Source: Sphingobacterium olei (lineage in GTDB: Bacteria > Bacteroidota > Bacteroidia > Sphingobacteriales > Sphingobacteriaceae). Taken from it: 64,000 bases of DNA. Shown in pieces: positions 14,485 to 22,068 of this stretch (its first letter is position 1; every line of letters begins with the position of its first letter). The position numbers and the translations under genes were made by a program. The stretch spans positions 1 through 64,000 of the forward strand of contig NZ_SUME01000006.1 in assembly GCF_005048855.1 (NCBI RefSeq), given 5' to 3'. The notes under the pieces were generated by a model that saw nothing but the letters and a program-made list of their open reading frames with translations, did not search any database and was not told the DNA's origin.

Positions 14485-15096
14485 CTAACAATCCGGCACC
14501 ATACCCATGGTAACACCCGACGGACTCCAGATGGGTACCAAACGCATCTGACAGCCTCCGTCATTGTCGTTGTCATCGATGGTACGGCGCGTATCAAAAG
14601 TGAGTTCAAGCTCCGATCCCGCAGGAAATACGTCGGTGGCTTCTTTGAAAGTGACGCGCATATTCATTGCGGCAGTTTCTCTCCGCAGGCTGCCGTCGAA
14701 TGTCATCTGTTGCTGGGCATTATTGATTTGGCCCGTTATCTTTTCGTCGACAATGCGAAAGAAATTGTCCGGATCTGTTGTCTCCATCCGGTAAGCGGCG
14801 CCGTCTAGCTTACCGCGGAGCTTGATATTCATTTCATCGTCGTTGCCAAAATCGGCCATAAATACGATGGAAACGGAGTCTGCCGTGGCTTCGATCAGTG
14901 CGATCCTACCTTCGCCATCCCAGGTATAGATAGGAGTCTCATTTTGGGAGAGAACACCTTTGGCTGTGCCTTTGTAGGGTTTGCCTCCAAATACCTCGTT
15001 GAAATTTTGGTTGGCATCCTCTCCGTCGTTATCCTTCGTACAGCCCGATAGCAGTAGAAGGTGTACTATTACAAGTGATAAATATATCGTTTTCAT
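14485..15096 (-). CDS. Hypothetical lipoprotein, paralogue of the gene at 16117-16770
   Basis: A 203-residue lipoprotein with lipobox Cys19 (LLLSGC) followed by TKDNDGED. The mature region is a predicted beta-sandwich with no named domain. The C-terminus has GCQMRLVPIWSPSG followed by VPDC: a Cys about 20 residues before a terminal Cys, an arrangement also found in the paralogue (GCTNVVWET followed by VPVC), so a disulfide is likely. It is the last gene of a three-gene minus-strand unit (16770 to 14485) in which small lipoprotein and propeller lipoprotein types alternate. Confidence 0.6.
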   Translation of the reverse strand: MKTIYLSLVIVHLLLLSGCTKDNDGEDANQNFNEVFGGKPYKGTAKGVLSQNETPIYTWDGEGRIALIEATADSVSIVFMADFGNDDEMNIKLRGKLDGAAYRMETTDPDNFFRIVDEKITGQINNAQQQMTFDGSLRRETAAMNMRVTFKEATDVFPAGSELELTFDTRRTIDDNDNDGGCQMRLVPIWSPSGVTMGMVPDC

Positions 15097-15117
15097 ATCT
15101 CTTATTTTTGATTATAA

Positions 15118-16089
15118 CTAGCGCCATATCATCTGACCGCCTGCGGTTTCAATCTTGTTTTTACCTTTTACGAAAACCGGGATCACACCGGGCGAGTTTG
15201 GCGCAATCGGATCCACGTTGTACTCCTTACCATCGTTGGGAATGATCTTTAGGGACCACATCCAGCCAAATGGGCCGGTTTGCCTGTACTCGGTGCCCAC
15301 CAGTAGGTATTTTCCATCGGGCGAAAACTCCGGCACGGCTTCTTTAAAATTACTGGTGGTAACCTGTTTCAGGTTTGATCCATCCATGTCCATGGTGTAC
15401 ACATGGTTGGCAATACGCACAGCGAGTTGTGTACCTGCGGGATTGACAGCTACATCGCCCCAGTCTTCGTATTCCATTTCTTTTAACAATTTTCCCGAGG
15501 TATAGGGTGGATCTAGACGAATGATATAATTGTTGTGCACAATTAGCAGTGCATTGCCGGGCAGCCATAAGCGCTGGTCGTTGAAACCCAGCTCTTCTCC
15601 GTTGATGTCGTGGATGCGCCCGACAAACTCCCCATCTCGTTTTAATATGGTGATACCGTCTTCTTTGGTCTGCGAAAGCACGAGAATATGGCTGTTATCG
15701 TAAGATAGATATCCTTTGCTGTATCCATCCAGTCCCGGACTGTTGTAGACGAACTCCTCCACAATACTGCCATTGGAAATATCGCTAAGGGTAAAGCGGA
15801 TGGGGTATTTTCCGACTGTTTGTTCATTCACCACAGTGAGTTTGTATTTCCCATCCCGGGAAACATCAAAATTATTGAGTTTAGAATCGTCGGGAATAAA
15901 AGCCGAACCCACCCCCTCGGGCAGACTCACTTTAAGGATTCCCTCGGTCGCCCAATCGTAATAGATGGTTCCTTTTACAGCGGATGGGTAGCCATTGTCG
16001 CCACCATCAGGGCTGCCATCATTATCTTTTGAGCAGGCGGATAGTAGCATAAGAAATACCACTACCAGTGATAAGTTTGTCTTTTTCAT
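15118..16089 (-). CDS. PD40/WD40-like beta-propeller lipoprotein, paralogue of 16873-17844
   Basis: A 323-residue lipoprotein with lipobox Cys19 (MLLSAC). The mature protein has repeated propeller strands, including VSRDGKYKLTVV, WLPGNALLIVHNN, NPAGTQLAVRI and EFSPDGKYLLVGTEY, the PD40 signature seen in TolB-like propellers. A matching propeller lipoprotein lies two genes upstream, with the same FSPDGKYL and KIIP-x-DGK-x-Y segments. It probably acts as a periplasmic or surface protein-interaction module. It follows the upstream gene by 27 bp and precedes the next by 21 bp. Confidence 0.7.
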   Translation of the reverse strand: MKKTNLSLVVVFLMLLSACSKDNDGSPDGGDNGYPSAVKGTIYYDWATEGILKVSLPEGVGSAFIPDDSKLNNFDVSRDGKYKLTVVNEQTVGKYPIRFTLSDISNGSIVEEFVYNSPGLDGYSKGYLSYDNSHILVLSQTKEDGITILKRDGEFVGRIHDINGEELGFNDQRLWLPGNALLIVHNNYIIRLDPPYTSGKLLKEMEYEDWGDVAVNPAGTQLAVRIANHVYTMDMDGSNLKQVTTSNFKEAVPEFSPDGKYLLVGTEYRQTGPFGWMWSLKIIPNDGKEYNVDPIAPNSPGVIPVFVKGKNKIETAGGQMIWR

Positions 16090-16116
16090 CGTTTCTGATT
16101 TTATGTGTTTGGTTAC

Positions 16117-16770
16117 TTAGGGATGGCATACCGGAACACGGATTAAATCCACACCGCCGCTATAGAGGTTGAATACCGGTCGTGTCTCCCATACCACGTT
16201 GGTACATCCATTCGCATTCCCGGGTGCATCGCTTCCCGACCGATTCAACGTCATTTCGGTAGTGAGGATCGATTCAGCCGGTATGTTGCCGTCGGCGGCC
16301 AGATACTTAGTCCGCACGGTTAGGATGGCGCCATCATCAGCAAGATACCCGTCCCAGGTAAATTCCTTGTTTCCCGCAACAACCGTTCCTTCCATAGCGC
16401 CGTTTTCTTTGATGTAAAATGAGCCGCCAGCAAAGGTTGCGTTCCAATTTTTCCCTTGCTGTTTTCCGGGTATACCTAAGGTAAAGCCATCGCCGCCGGG
16501 TAGATTGACGAGTAGCGATACCGTGACGCTGTCGCCACGTATCTTATCTACACTTAAGGACGAGGTGCCGGATAGGGAAGGCAAGGGATCGATGCCCCCA
16601 ACGTATAGGGTAGATTTGGCATCGCCCAGGTAAGCTTCGTCTTTCATTGAACTGATAAAATCATGTTGGTCTGCGTCATTAGCCGTGTCCTTGCCGCAGC
16701 TCAGATGCAAACATAGCGCGATCAGCAGTAGGCTTGCTCGAGATAAATGAATCAATAGTCTCTTCTTCAT
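16117..16770 (-). CDS. Hypothetical lipoprotein, paralogue of the gene at 14485-15096
   Basis: A 217-residue lipoprotein with lipobox Cys25 (LHLSC) followed by GKDTANDADQ. The fold appears all-beta, with Gly-rich turns and no named domain. The C-terminal GC and VPVCHP cysteines match those of the downstream paralogue, suggesting a conserved disulfide. It is the first gene of the unit driven by the promoter copy at 16796-16826. Confidence 0.6.
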   Translation of the reverse strand: MKKRLLIHLSRASLLLIALCLHLSCGKDTANDADQHDFISSMKDEAYLGDAKSTLYVGGIDPLPSLSGTSSLSVDKIRGDSVTVSLLVNLPGGDGFTLGIPGKQQGKNWNATFAGGSFYIKENGAMEGTVVAGNKEFTWDGYLADDGAILTVRTKYLAADGNIPAESILTTEMTLNRSGSDAPGNANGCTNVVWETRPVFNLYSGGVDLIRVPVCHP

Positions 16771-16795
16771 ACGTGCATATTTATCTTTACTATAA

Positions 16796-16826
16796 CAAAG
16801 TTAACCGATGTATGGTTGCTGGTCAA
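16796..16826 (-). promoter_or_regulatory. Promoter for the 16770-14485 operon, copy A of a duplicated segment
   Basis: On the minus strand TAACTTTG (16803-16796) matches the Bacteroidota -7 consensus TAnnTTTG. TTGAC lies 18 bp upstream (16826-16822). The surrounding 50 bp, from ATAACAAAGTTAAC to CAATCCACGAAAACAGG on the plus strand, are nearly identical to the copy at 17934-17990, with identical spacing between boxes. Confidence 0.65.
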
Positions 16827-16872
16827 TCCACGAAAACAGGGGTTTTTAAAGAGCAAACCACGGCGATCTCCG

Positions 16873-17844
16873 TTACGGCGTCCATACCATTAATCCTTTT
16901 TGTGGCTCTGCCGAGGTTTCGCCCTGAGGTATTACGGGTACAATATCTGTCCCATCCTGGTCTACTGCATACGTCTTGCCGTCAGCCGGAATTATTTTCA
17001 TAAAACTCTGCTGGCTGGGTACACTTCCCGGAACACCAATGCTTCTTACATCGGTACCTACTACCAGGTATTTGCCATCTGGTGAGAAGCTCGCACTACT
17101 TTCTTCTTCGCTTCCTGAGGTGGCCATATAAAATCCCGAACCATCCGTATTCATCACGGCGATGTGTTTTTGGTACTTCATCGCAATCCGGGTTCCTTGG
17201 GCATTGACCGAAAAAGAGTGAAAGGCTTCGGTATCAAACTCAGCAACAATAGTGATGTCGTCAAATGGATATTTAGTCTTCAGGATATGCTGCTTCCATT
17301 TGATCAGCAACGAGTTGTCGGGTAGCCACGCGAAACTTTGATTTCGGGGGATCGGCTCACCGTTGATATCTTCTATATGTGCCATGACGGCTCCTGTTTG
17401 TGCGTTGAGGAAGACAAATCCTTCATCAAAGGAAGGAAAAATACAGATCATACTTTTATCGGGCGAGAGATCAGCCTCCTGAAAAATTGATCCGCCTTTT
17501 ACTGGCCGATAGAAGAAGTCTTTAATGTGTTCACCCGTGCCCAGGTTCCGTATCGTAAAGTGGATATGGTCGGGTCGACCAGACGATCGACCGTCGGTCA
17601 TTTCCAATATGGTGGTACCATCGCCGGTAATATGCCAGTTGTAGTGGTTTCCTGTATGCTTGATTATAGTTTTCTGTTTGATCGCGAGACTAACTTTCGA
17701 GAACCCTTCGTAATTTTCATAATAGATCGTCCCGACATGTGATCCTGAGGAAGAGTCTGGCGGGTTGTCATCTTTTGAACAGCTCGTGCCGAAAGTCAAC
17801 GATAGACCGATCAATGCTATTAATACTATATTTCGATTTCCCAT
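16873..17844 (-). CDS. PD40/WD40-like beta-propeller lipoprotein, paralogue of 15118-16089
   Basis: A 323-residue lipoprotein when started at 17844, where MGNRNIVLIALIGLSLTFGT leads to lipobox Cys22; a further 28 in-frame codons upstream do not look like a signal peptide. Propeller strands include SFSPDGKYLVVGTDV and WLPDNSLLIKW, and the end (KIIPADGKTYAVDQ) parallels the other copy. It has its own promoter (copy B at 17939-17969) and is separated from the downstream operon by promoter copy A, so the four lipoproteins are split into a one-gene and a three-gene unit. Confidence 0.7.
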   Translation of the reverse strand: MGNRNIVLIALIGLSLTFGTSCSKDDNPPDSSSGSHVGTIYYENYEGFSKVSLAIKQKTIIKHTGNHYNWHITGDGTTILEMTDGRSSGRPDHIHFTIRNLGTGEHIKDFFYRPVKGGSIFQEADLSPDKSMICIFPSFDEGFVFLNAQTGAVMAHIEDINGEPIPRNQSFAWLPDNSLLIKWKQHILKTKYPFDDITIVAEFDTEAFHSFSVNAQGTRIAMKYQKHIAVMNTDGSGFYMATSGSEEESSASFSPDGKYLVVGTDVRSIGVPGSVPSQQSFMKIIPADGKTYAVDQDGTDIVPVIPQGETSAEPQKGLMVWTP

Positions 17845-17938
17845 GTTTTTATAATTTACGTGCCGACTTAGTTTCCGTATCTGCATCAGTGCATTTACCC
17901 GTGAGCCAAATACAGGTAAGGTATGCATCGTGATATAA

Positions 17939-17969
17939 CAAAGTTAACGGCCAGAAGATTGCAGGTCAA
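17939..17969 (-). promoter_or_regulatory. Promoter for the 17844-16873 gene, copy B of a duplicated segment
   Basis: TAACTTTG on the minus strand (17946-17939) with TTGAC 18 bp further upstream (17969-17965), the same boxes and spacing as copy A. The predicted transcript start near 17932 would give a leader of about 88 nt to the ATG at 17844. Confidence 0.65.
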
Positions 17970-18002
17970 TCCACGAAAACAGGGATTTTGTAGACTAAAA
18001 TA

Positions 18003-21000
18003 CTATTGTTTTGAGTTTTCTTCGCTTGTAAGAAGAGGTAGACTAAAGAAAAATGAGGAACCTTGATTAATTTTACTTTGTACCCATACCTTGCCAAAGT
18101 GTACTTTAATAATTTCAGCAGACAGATAAAGCCCTAATCCAAAACCTGAAACAAACTTTGCTTTGTTGTTTCCTACCCTAAAATAGCGGTCAAATAACCG
18201 TTTCTGATCCTCCAAGCTTATACCTACTCCATTGTCTTTTACGCAAACTTGCGCCATTCCGTCGTGCTCTTCCATTGAAATTTCAATAACTTTCTGTTGA
18301 GGAGAGTATTTGATCGCATTGCTTAAAAAGTTGTTTAAGACCTGTGCAATTTTATCACGGTCCGCATCGATGGTTAAGTCCGGTCCATGATTGAAGATGA
18401 TCTCAATCGATTTATTGACCACGATAGTTTCTTCTATAACGTCGTCAATTAAACTGTTCATCTGAAAAGCTGTTCGATCGAGATGGATTTTTCCATTTTC
18501 AAAACTCGAAATTGTTAGAAAGCCATTGATCATGCTGTTCATCCGCTTCATGAGAAGACTAACCTTGGATAGATAAGATATAACGAGGGGCTCGTCTACC
18601 TTTTTTAGTCGCTGTGTAACTAATTGTATGTAAGCCTGAATAGTGGTAAGCGGAGATCTTAAGTCATGGCTCACCATTGCGATGAAGTCATTTTTTCGAA
18701 GTTCATCCTGTTTACGAGTGGTAATATCATTCAGAATTCCTGTAAAATACATCGGAATTTTTTCGCTGTTATACGAAATGTTTCCTATTATCCTAGCCCA
18801 ACGCAGCTGTTTAGTATTAAACTTTAGAAAGGGAAATTCCAAATCACATTTGTCACCCCTGCTAATACTTTTTTCAATAATTTCAATCAGTTTTTCCCTG
18901 TACGCTTTGTCAATACATTCTACAAAGTCTTCATAATTAAGTGCCTGCTCCGCATGAAATCCGAATATCGCCTTAAAGTGAAATGAAGTCTGGAACTCCC
19001 GTGTTTTAGCATGAATGGAAAATGTGCCTAGTTCGGCAGAATCTATACTCATGCCAAGCATTTTGCTACTGATGTCCAATTCCAGCTGCGCTGTCTTCAG
19101 TGCGGTAATGTCATTAAAGGTGATAATGGCACCGCTATTCTTTTCATCCGACTGCCGAACATAGGGCATGGTCATCACTTGATACCATTTTCCATTATTG
19201 GTTTCAATTTCCTTGGAGATCACCTCGCCGTTGCTCAGGACATTTTTAACATCTTCAATAAGGGTTTCAAATTTTATATTGGTGGTGATGTTACTTAGTG
19301 GCCTGCCAATATCGGATTCTAACAAATTAATCTGTTTTACTGTACCTGGAGAAAATTTCATCAGGAGCAGATCATCATTTATAAATAACTGCCCATTGAT
19401 ATTACTCCGGAAATAATTATTTAGATCATCATTGATATTGAGCAACTCCTTGTTTTTTAATTGATACTCTGAATTAATGGTGTCTAATTCTTCGTTTACG
19501 GACTGCATCTCTTCATTGGTACTTTGCATTTCTTCATTGGCAGAAATCATTTCCTCATTAAATGACTGCACATTTTCATTGGAAGAATCCAGTTGTTCGT
19601 AAGCAGAGCTGAGTTTCTCTTTTATGTCCCGTAATTCCTGTTCCAGATTAACCGTATACTGATCACGAAAGATTATATCATCAAAAGCCATAATTTCTTC
19701 TGGCGAAGCTTCAACCTGATCCTGTGCTGTAAAGGTTACCATTAATAACTTCTGTTGGCCGGTTTTAGGTACTAGCGGACTTATTGCCAGATTTACGTTG
19801 ACCAACGAACCAGCCATATGGATCTTTATGCCGTTTAAATGCGCCATTTCATTTGTCTTCAATACAGTATTACTCAGCGTACTGAACGCGATCGCTAATT
19901 TTCTAGGCAATAGCTCCTCCAAATTTGATGTAAAGTGCTTTGGTAGTAAATATTTGCTCGTATCTCCGTAAGACTTTACCACTTCCTTGTGTTCATCGAC
20001 ACATATTACTAAGTAATCCTTTTCATAAGCAAGTTTGGTATGCATTAGTTCGCCAAGCCATGAGAGCGAATCATTTACAACTCGTTCATTACTGATATAA
20101 TGAGACCTGTTTCTAACCTCTATGGAATCTGGCATAGAAAAAGCATCAAAGCTGACAGTTTTCTTGGATTTGATATTCTTGTATAACTTATATTGTTTAT
20201 TGGCTACCGCTAGATTCTCCATGATGGGCATGGGATTCTCACTTGAACCCAGAAACAAGTAACCATCCATTTTGAGTCCAAAAAGCAACATGCTAAAGAT
20301 CTTTTTTTGCAATACAGGTGTCATATAAATCAGTAAATTACGACAACTGATAAAATGCATATTGCAATAGGGTGGATTTTTCACGAGATCATGTTGGGCA
20401 AAGATTGCCATTTTACGAATGCTGGGCTTAATTCTATAATGATGGCCTTCCTTTATAAAATACTTCTGCAATCTTTCGGCAGACATATCATTTGCGATAT
20501 CCTGGGTATAAATACCCTTACCAGCATGAATCAAAGCAGTATTGTCAATATCGGTGGCAAATATTTTCACAACAATATGTTCCAGATCTCCTATCAATTG
20601 TTCGGCAATAAGGATGGCCAAAGAATACACCTCTTCTCCTGTGGCACAACCCGCTACCCAAATTTTTAGTTCTTCTTTGGGTGCGAGTTTTTTTAGCATA
20701 CTGGGCACAATATTGTGCCCGATATAGTCAAAAGCTTCCTTGTCTCTAAAGAATGACGTCACACTGATCATGAATTCTTTGGATAGCGCTTCGATTTCCG
20801 TGGGGGAGATCTTTAAAAATTCAAGATACTTTTCTAGGCTGCTAAAATCATGGTAGGCTGCTCGCCGTTTTGTACGCCTCAATATCGTAGCGTGTTTATA
20901 ATCGGAAAAATCAAGTGGGGACTGCTCACTGATTAATTCGACGATAGCTTTAAGACTTAAAGCTTCTTTATCGGTTTCAATTTGTAAACGCCCCTCAGAT

Positions 21001-21560
21001 TCTACATAATCTTCAATCGCGCCCGGCATCGCAGCAGGTTCTAATATGAGATCTACCAATCCGGTAGCTATAGCACTGGATGGCATGCTGGGAAACTCAG
21101 ACGTTTCGGGATTGCGGGCAATCACCATTCCACCTGCCTCTTTGATCGCCACGAGACCCGCAGAGCCATCTTTACCTAAACCCGAAAGAATAACACCTAT
21201 TGCTTTACCACCCCAATCTGTTGCTAACGAATTAAAAAATATATTGATCGTTAGATGCGGTCCTTCTGCTCCTCCCTTGTCCGTTAGATGCAACCTATTC
21301 GCTTGAATAGTCATGTATTTATCGTGTGGAATAAGGTAAACTTTATTACACTCCACAAACTTACCCTCGGTAGCTTCTATTACGGATAGCTTACTATGTT
21401 TAGCCAACAATTCCACCATGCTACTTTTAAAGGAAGCGGAAAGGTGTTGGACAATGATGTAAGACACACCATCTAATGGCGTATGATCAAAAAATGAATT
21501 GAGTTCAACCAAGCCACCTGCGGACGCGCCAATCGCGATTATATGTTTTGGCTGATTCAT
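18003..21560 (-). CDS. CheB-CheR-PAS-histidine kinase fusion protein
   Basis: A 1185-residue cytoplasmic protein. Domains in order: CheB methylesterase (about 1-190; catalytic Ser in IGASAGG, His in QHLSASFK, Asp in GLGKDGSAG), CheR methyltransferase (about 210-475; VAGCATGEEVYSLAILIAEQ and the CRNLLIYM segment), a long Glu/Asn-rich coiled coil (about 640-710), two PAS-type domains (about 715-960), HisKA (MVSHDLRSPLTTIQ) and HATPase_c (DNGVGIS, GFGLGLYLS). No receiver domain or methyl-accepting chemoreceptor is nearby. Such fusions are common in Bacteroidota that lack flagella and are thought to link methylation-type sensing to a kinase output; the partner regulator is unknown. Oriented alone, it looks monocistronic. 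Confidence 0.9.
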   Translation of the reverse strand: MNQPKHIIAIGASAGGLVELNSFFDHTPLDGVSYIIVQHLSASFKSSMVELLAKHSKLSVIEATEGKFVECNKVYLIPHDKYMTIQANRLHLTDKGGAEGPHLTINIFFNSLATDWGGKAIGVILSGLGKDGSAGLVAIKEAGGMVIARNPETSEFPSMPSSAIATGLVDLILEPAAMPGAIEDYVESEGRLQIETDKEALSLKAIVELISEQSPLDFSDYKHATILRRTKRRAAYHDFSSLEKYLEFLKISPTEIEALSKEFMISVTSFFRDKEAFDYIGHNIVPSMLKKLAPKEELKIWVAGCATGEEVYSLAILIAEQLIGDLEHIVVKIFATDIDNTALIHAGKGIYTQDIANDMSAERLQKYFIKEGHHYRIKPSIRKMAIFAQHDLVKNPPYCNMHFISCRNLLIYMTPVLQKKIFSMLLFGLKMDGYLFLGSSENPMPIMENLAVANKQYKLYKNIKSKKTVSFDAFSMPDSIEVRNRSHYISNERVVNDSLSWLGELMHTKLAYEKDYLVICVDEHKEVVKSYGDTSKYLLPKHFTSNLEELLPRKLAIAFSTLSNTVLKTNEMAHLNGIKIHMAGSLVNVNLAISPLVPKTGQQKLLMVTFTAQDQVEASPEEIMAFDDIIFRDQYTVNLEQELRDIKEKLSSAYEQLDSSNENVQSFNEEMISANEEMQSTNEEMQSVNEELDTINSEYQLKNKELLNINDDLNNYFRSNINGQLFINDDLLLMKFSPGTVKQINLLESDIGRPLSNITTNIKFETLIEDVKNVLSNGEVISKEIETNNGKWYQVMTMPYVRQSDEKNSGAIITFNDITALKTAQLELDISSKMLGMSIDSAELGTFSIHAKTREFQTSFHFKAIFGFHAEQALNYEDFVECIDKAYREKLIEIIEKSISRGDKCDLEFPFLKFNTKQLRWARIIGNISYNSEKIPMYFTGILNDITTRKQDELRKNDFIAMVSHDLRSPLTTIQAYIQLVTQRLKKVDEPLVISYLSKVSLLMKRMNSMINGFLTISSFENGKIHLDRTAFQMNSLIDDVIEETIVVNKSIEIIFNHGPDLTIDADRDKIAQVLNNFLSNAIKYSPQQKVIEISMEEHDGMAQVCVKDNGVGISLEDQKRLFDRYFRVGNNKAKFVSGFGLGLYLSAEIIKVHFGKVWVQSKINQGSSFFFSLPLLTSEENSKQ

Positions 21561-22068
21561 AGCCCAATACAGTTAGAAGCTATTTTTTTCATGAGTTGGG
21601 GAATTAGAAGGTGGTTTTGAAATTTGTTCTTTAGTAAATATACGTAATTCTTAGTGGTAGGAATGATGATAACACAAGCGATTGATAACCTTGATCAATT
21701 AACAGCCCATAATTAATGCTATCGAAACAAAGATAAGGATTAGATTGCATCTATAAGGGGTAGATTGAAACAATCTTAAAATCAATAATTTATTAAGACT
21801 GTCTCATTCAAACCTTTCTCGTAAAGCTGATGCGCAGTAATCAGCCCCTTACTCCGTTAAGTTAATGATAACTTAATTTCGAGATAGTATTGTATTAATA
21901 AACAATGTTTAATATTGCTTAACATTTCAGCGCGGCAAATGGACAGACCTAGGTCTTGCTGATTATTGGAAAATAGTAATTATTAACACATATGAAATGT
22001 TCATGGCTCCGAAAAAAGCAATACACATGAATATTCCATATAACTGCTAAAAGTCAATTAATATACAT
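21561..22068. other. Regulatory intergenic region before the phosphonate-type locus
   Basis: This 508-bp region separates the divergent CheB/CheR kinase and SusC genes. It contains the operator-like palindrome at 21907-21923 and a perfect 12-bp palindrome AGACCTAGGTCT at 21945-21956. A long 5' leader (about 110 bp) without an obvious start precedes susC. No ORF or RNA gene is convincing. Confidence 0.6.
21907..21923. promoter_or_regulatory. Putative operator 1 (GTTTA-N7-TTAAC) upstream of the first susC
   Basis: GTTTAATATTGCTTAAC matches 14 of 17 positions of operator 2 at 35589 and lies inside a wider dyad (AATGTT ... AACATT). It is 146 bp before the susC start. Four such sites, all in front of transcription units of this locus, suggest one regulator, most simply the XRE-cupin protein at 40561. 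Confidence 0.6.

Noticed and set aside
21945..21956. AGACCTAGGTCT as a main operator
   Set aside because: It is a perfect palindrome but occurs only once in the window as far as I can see, so there is no support for a shared regulator.
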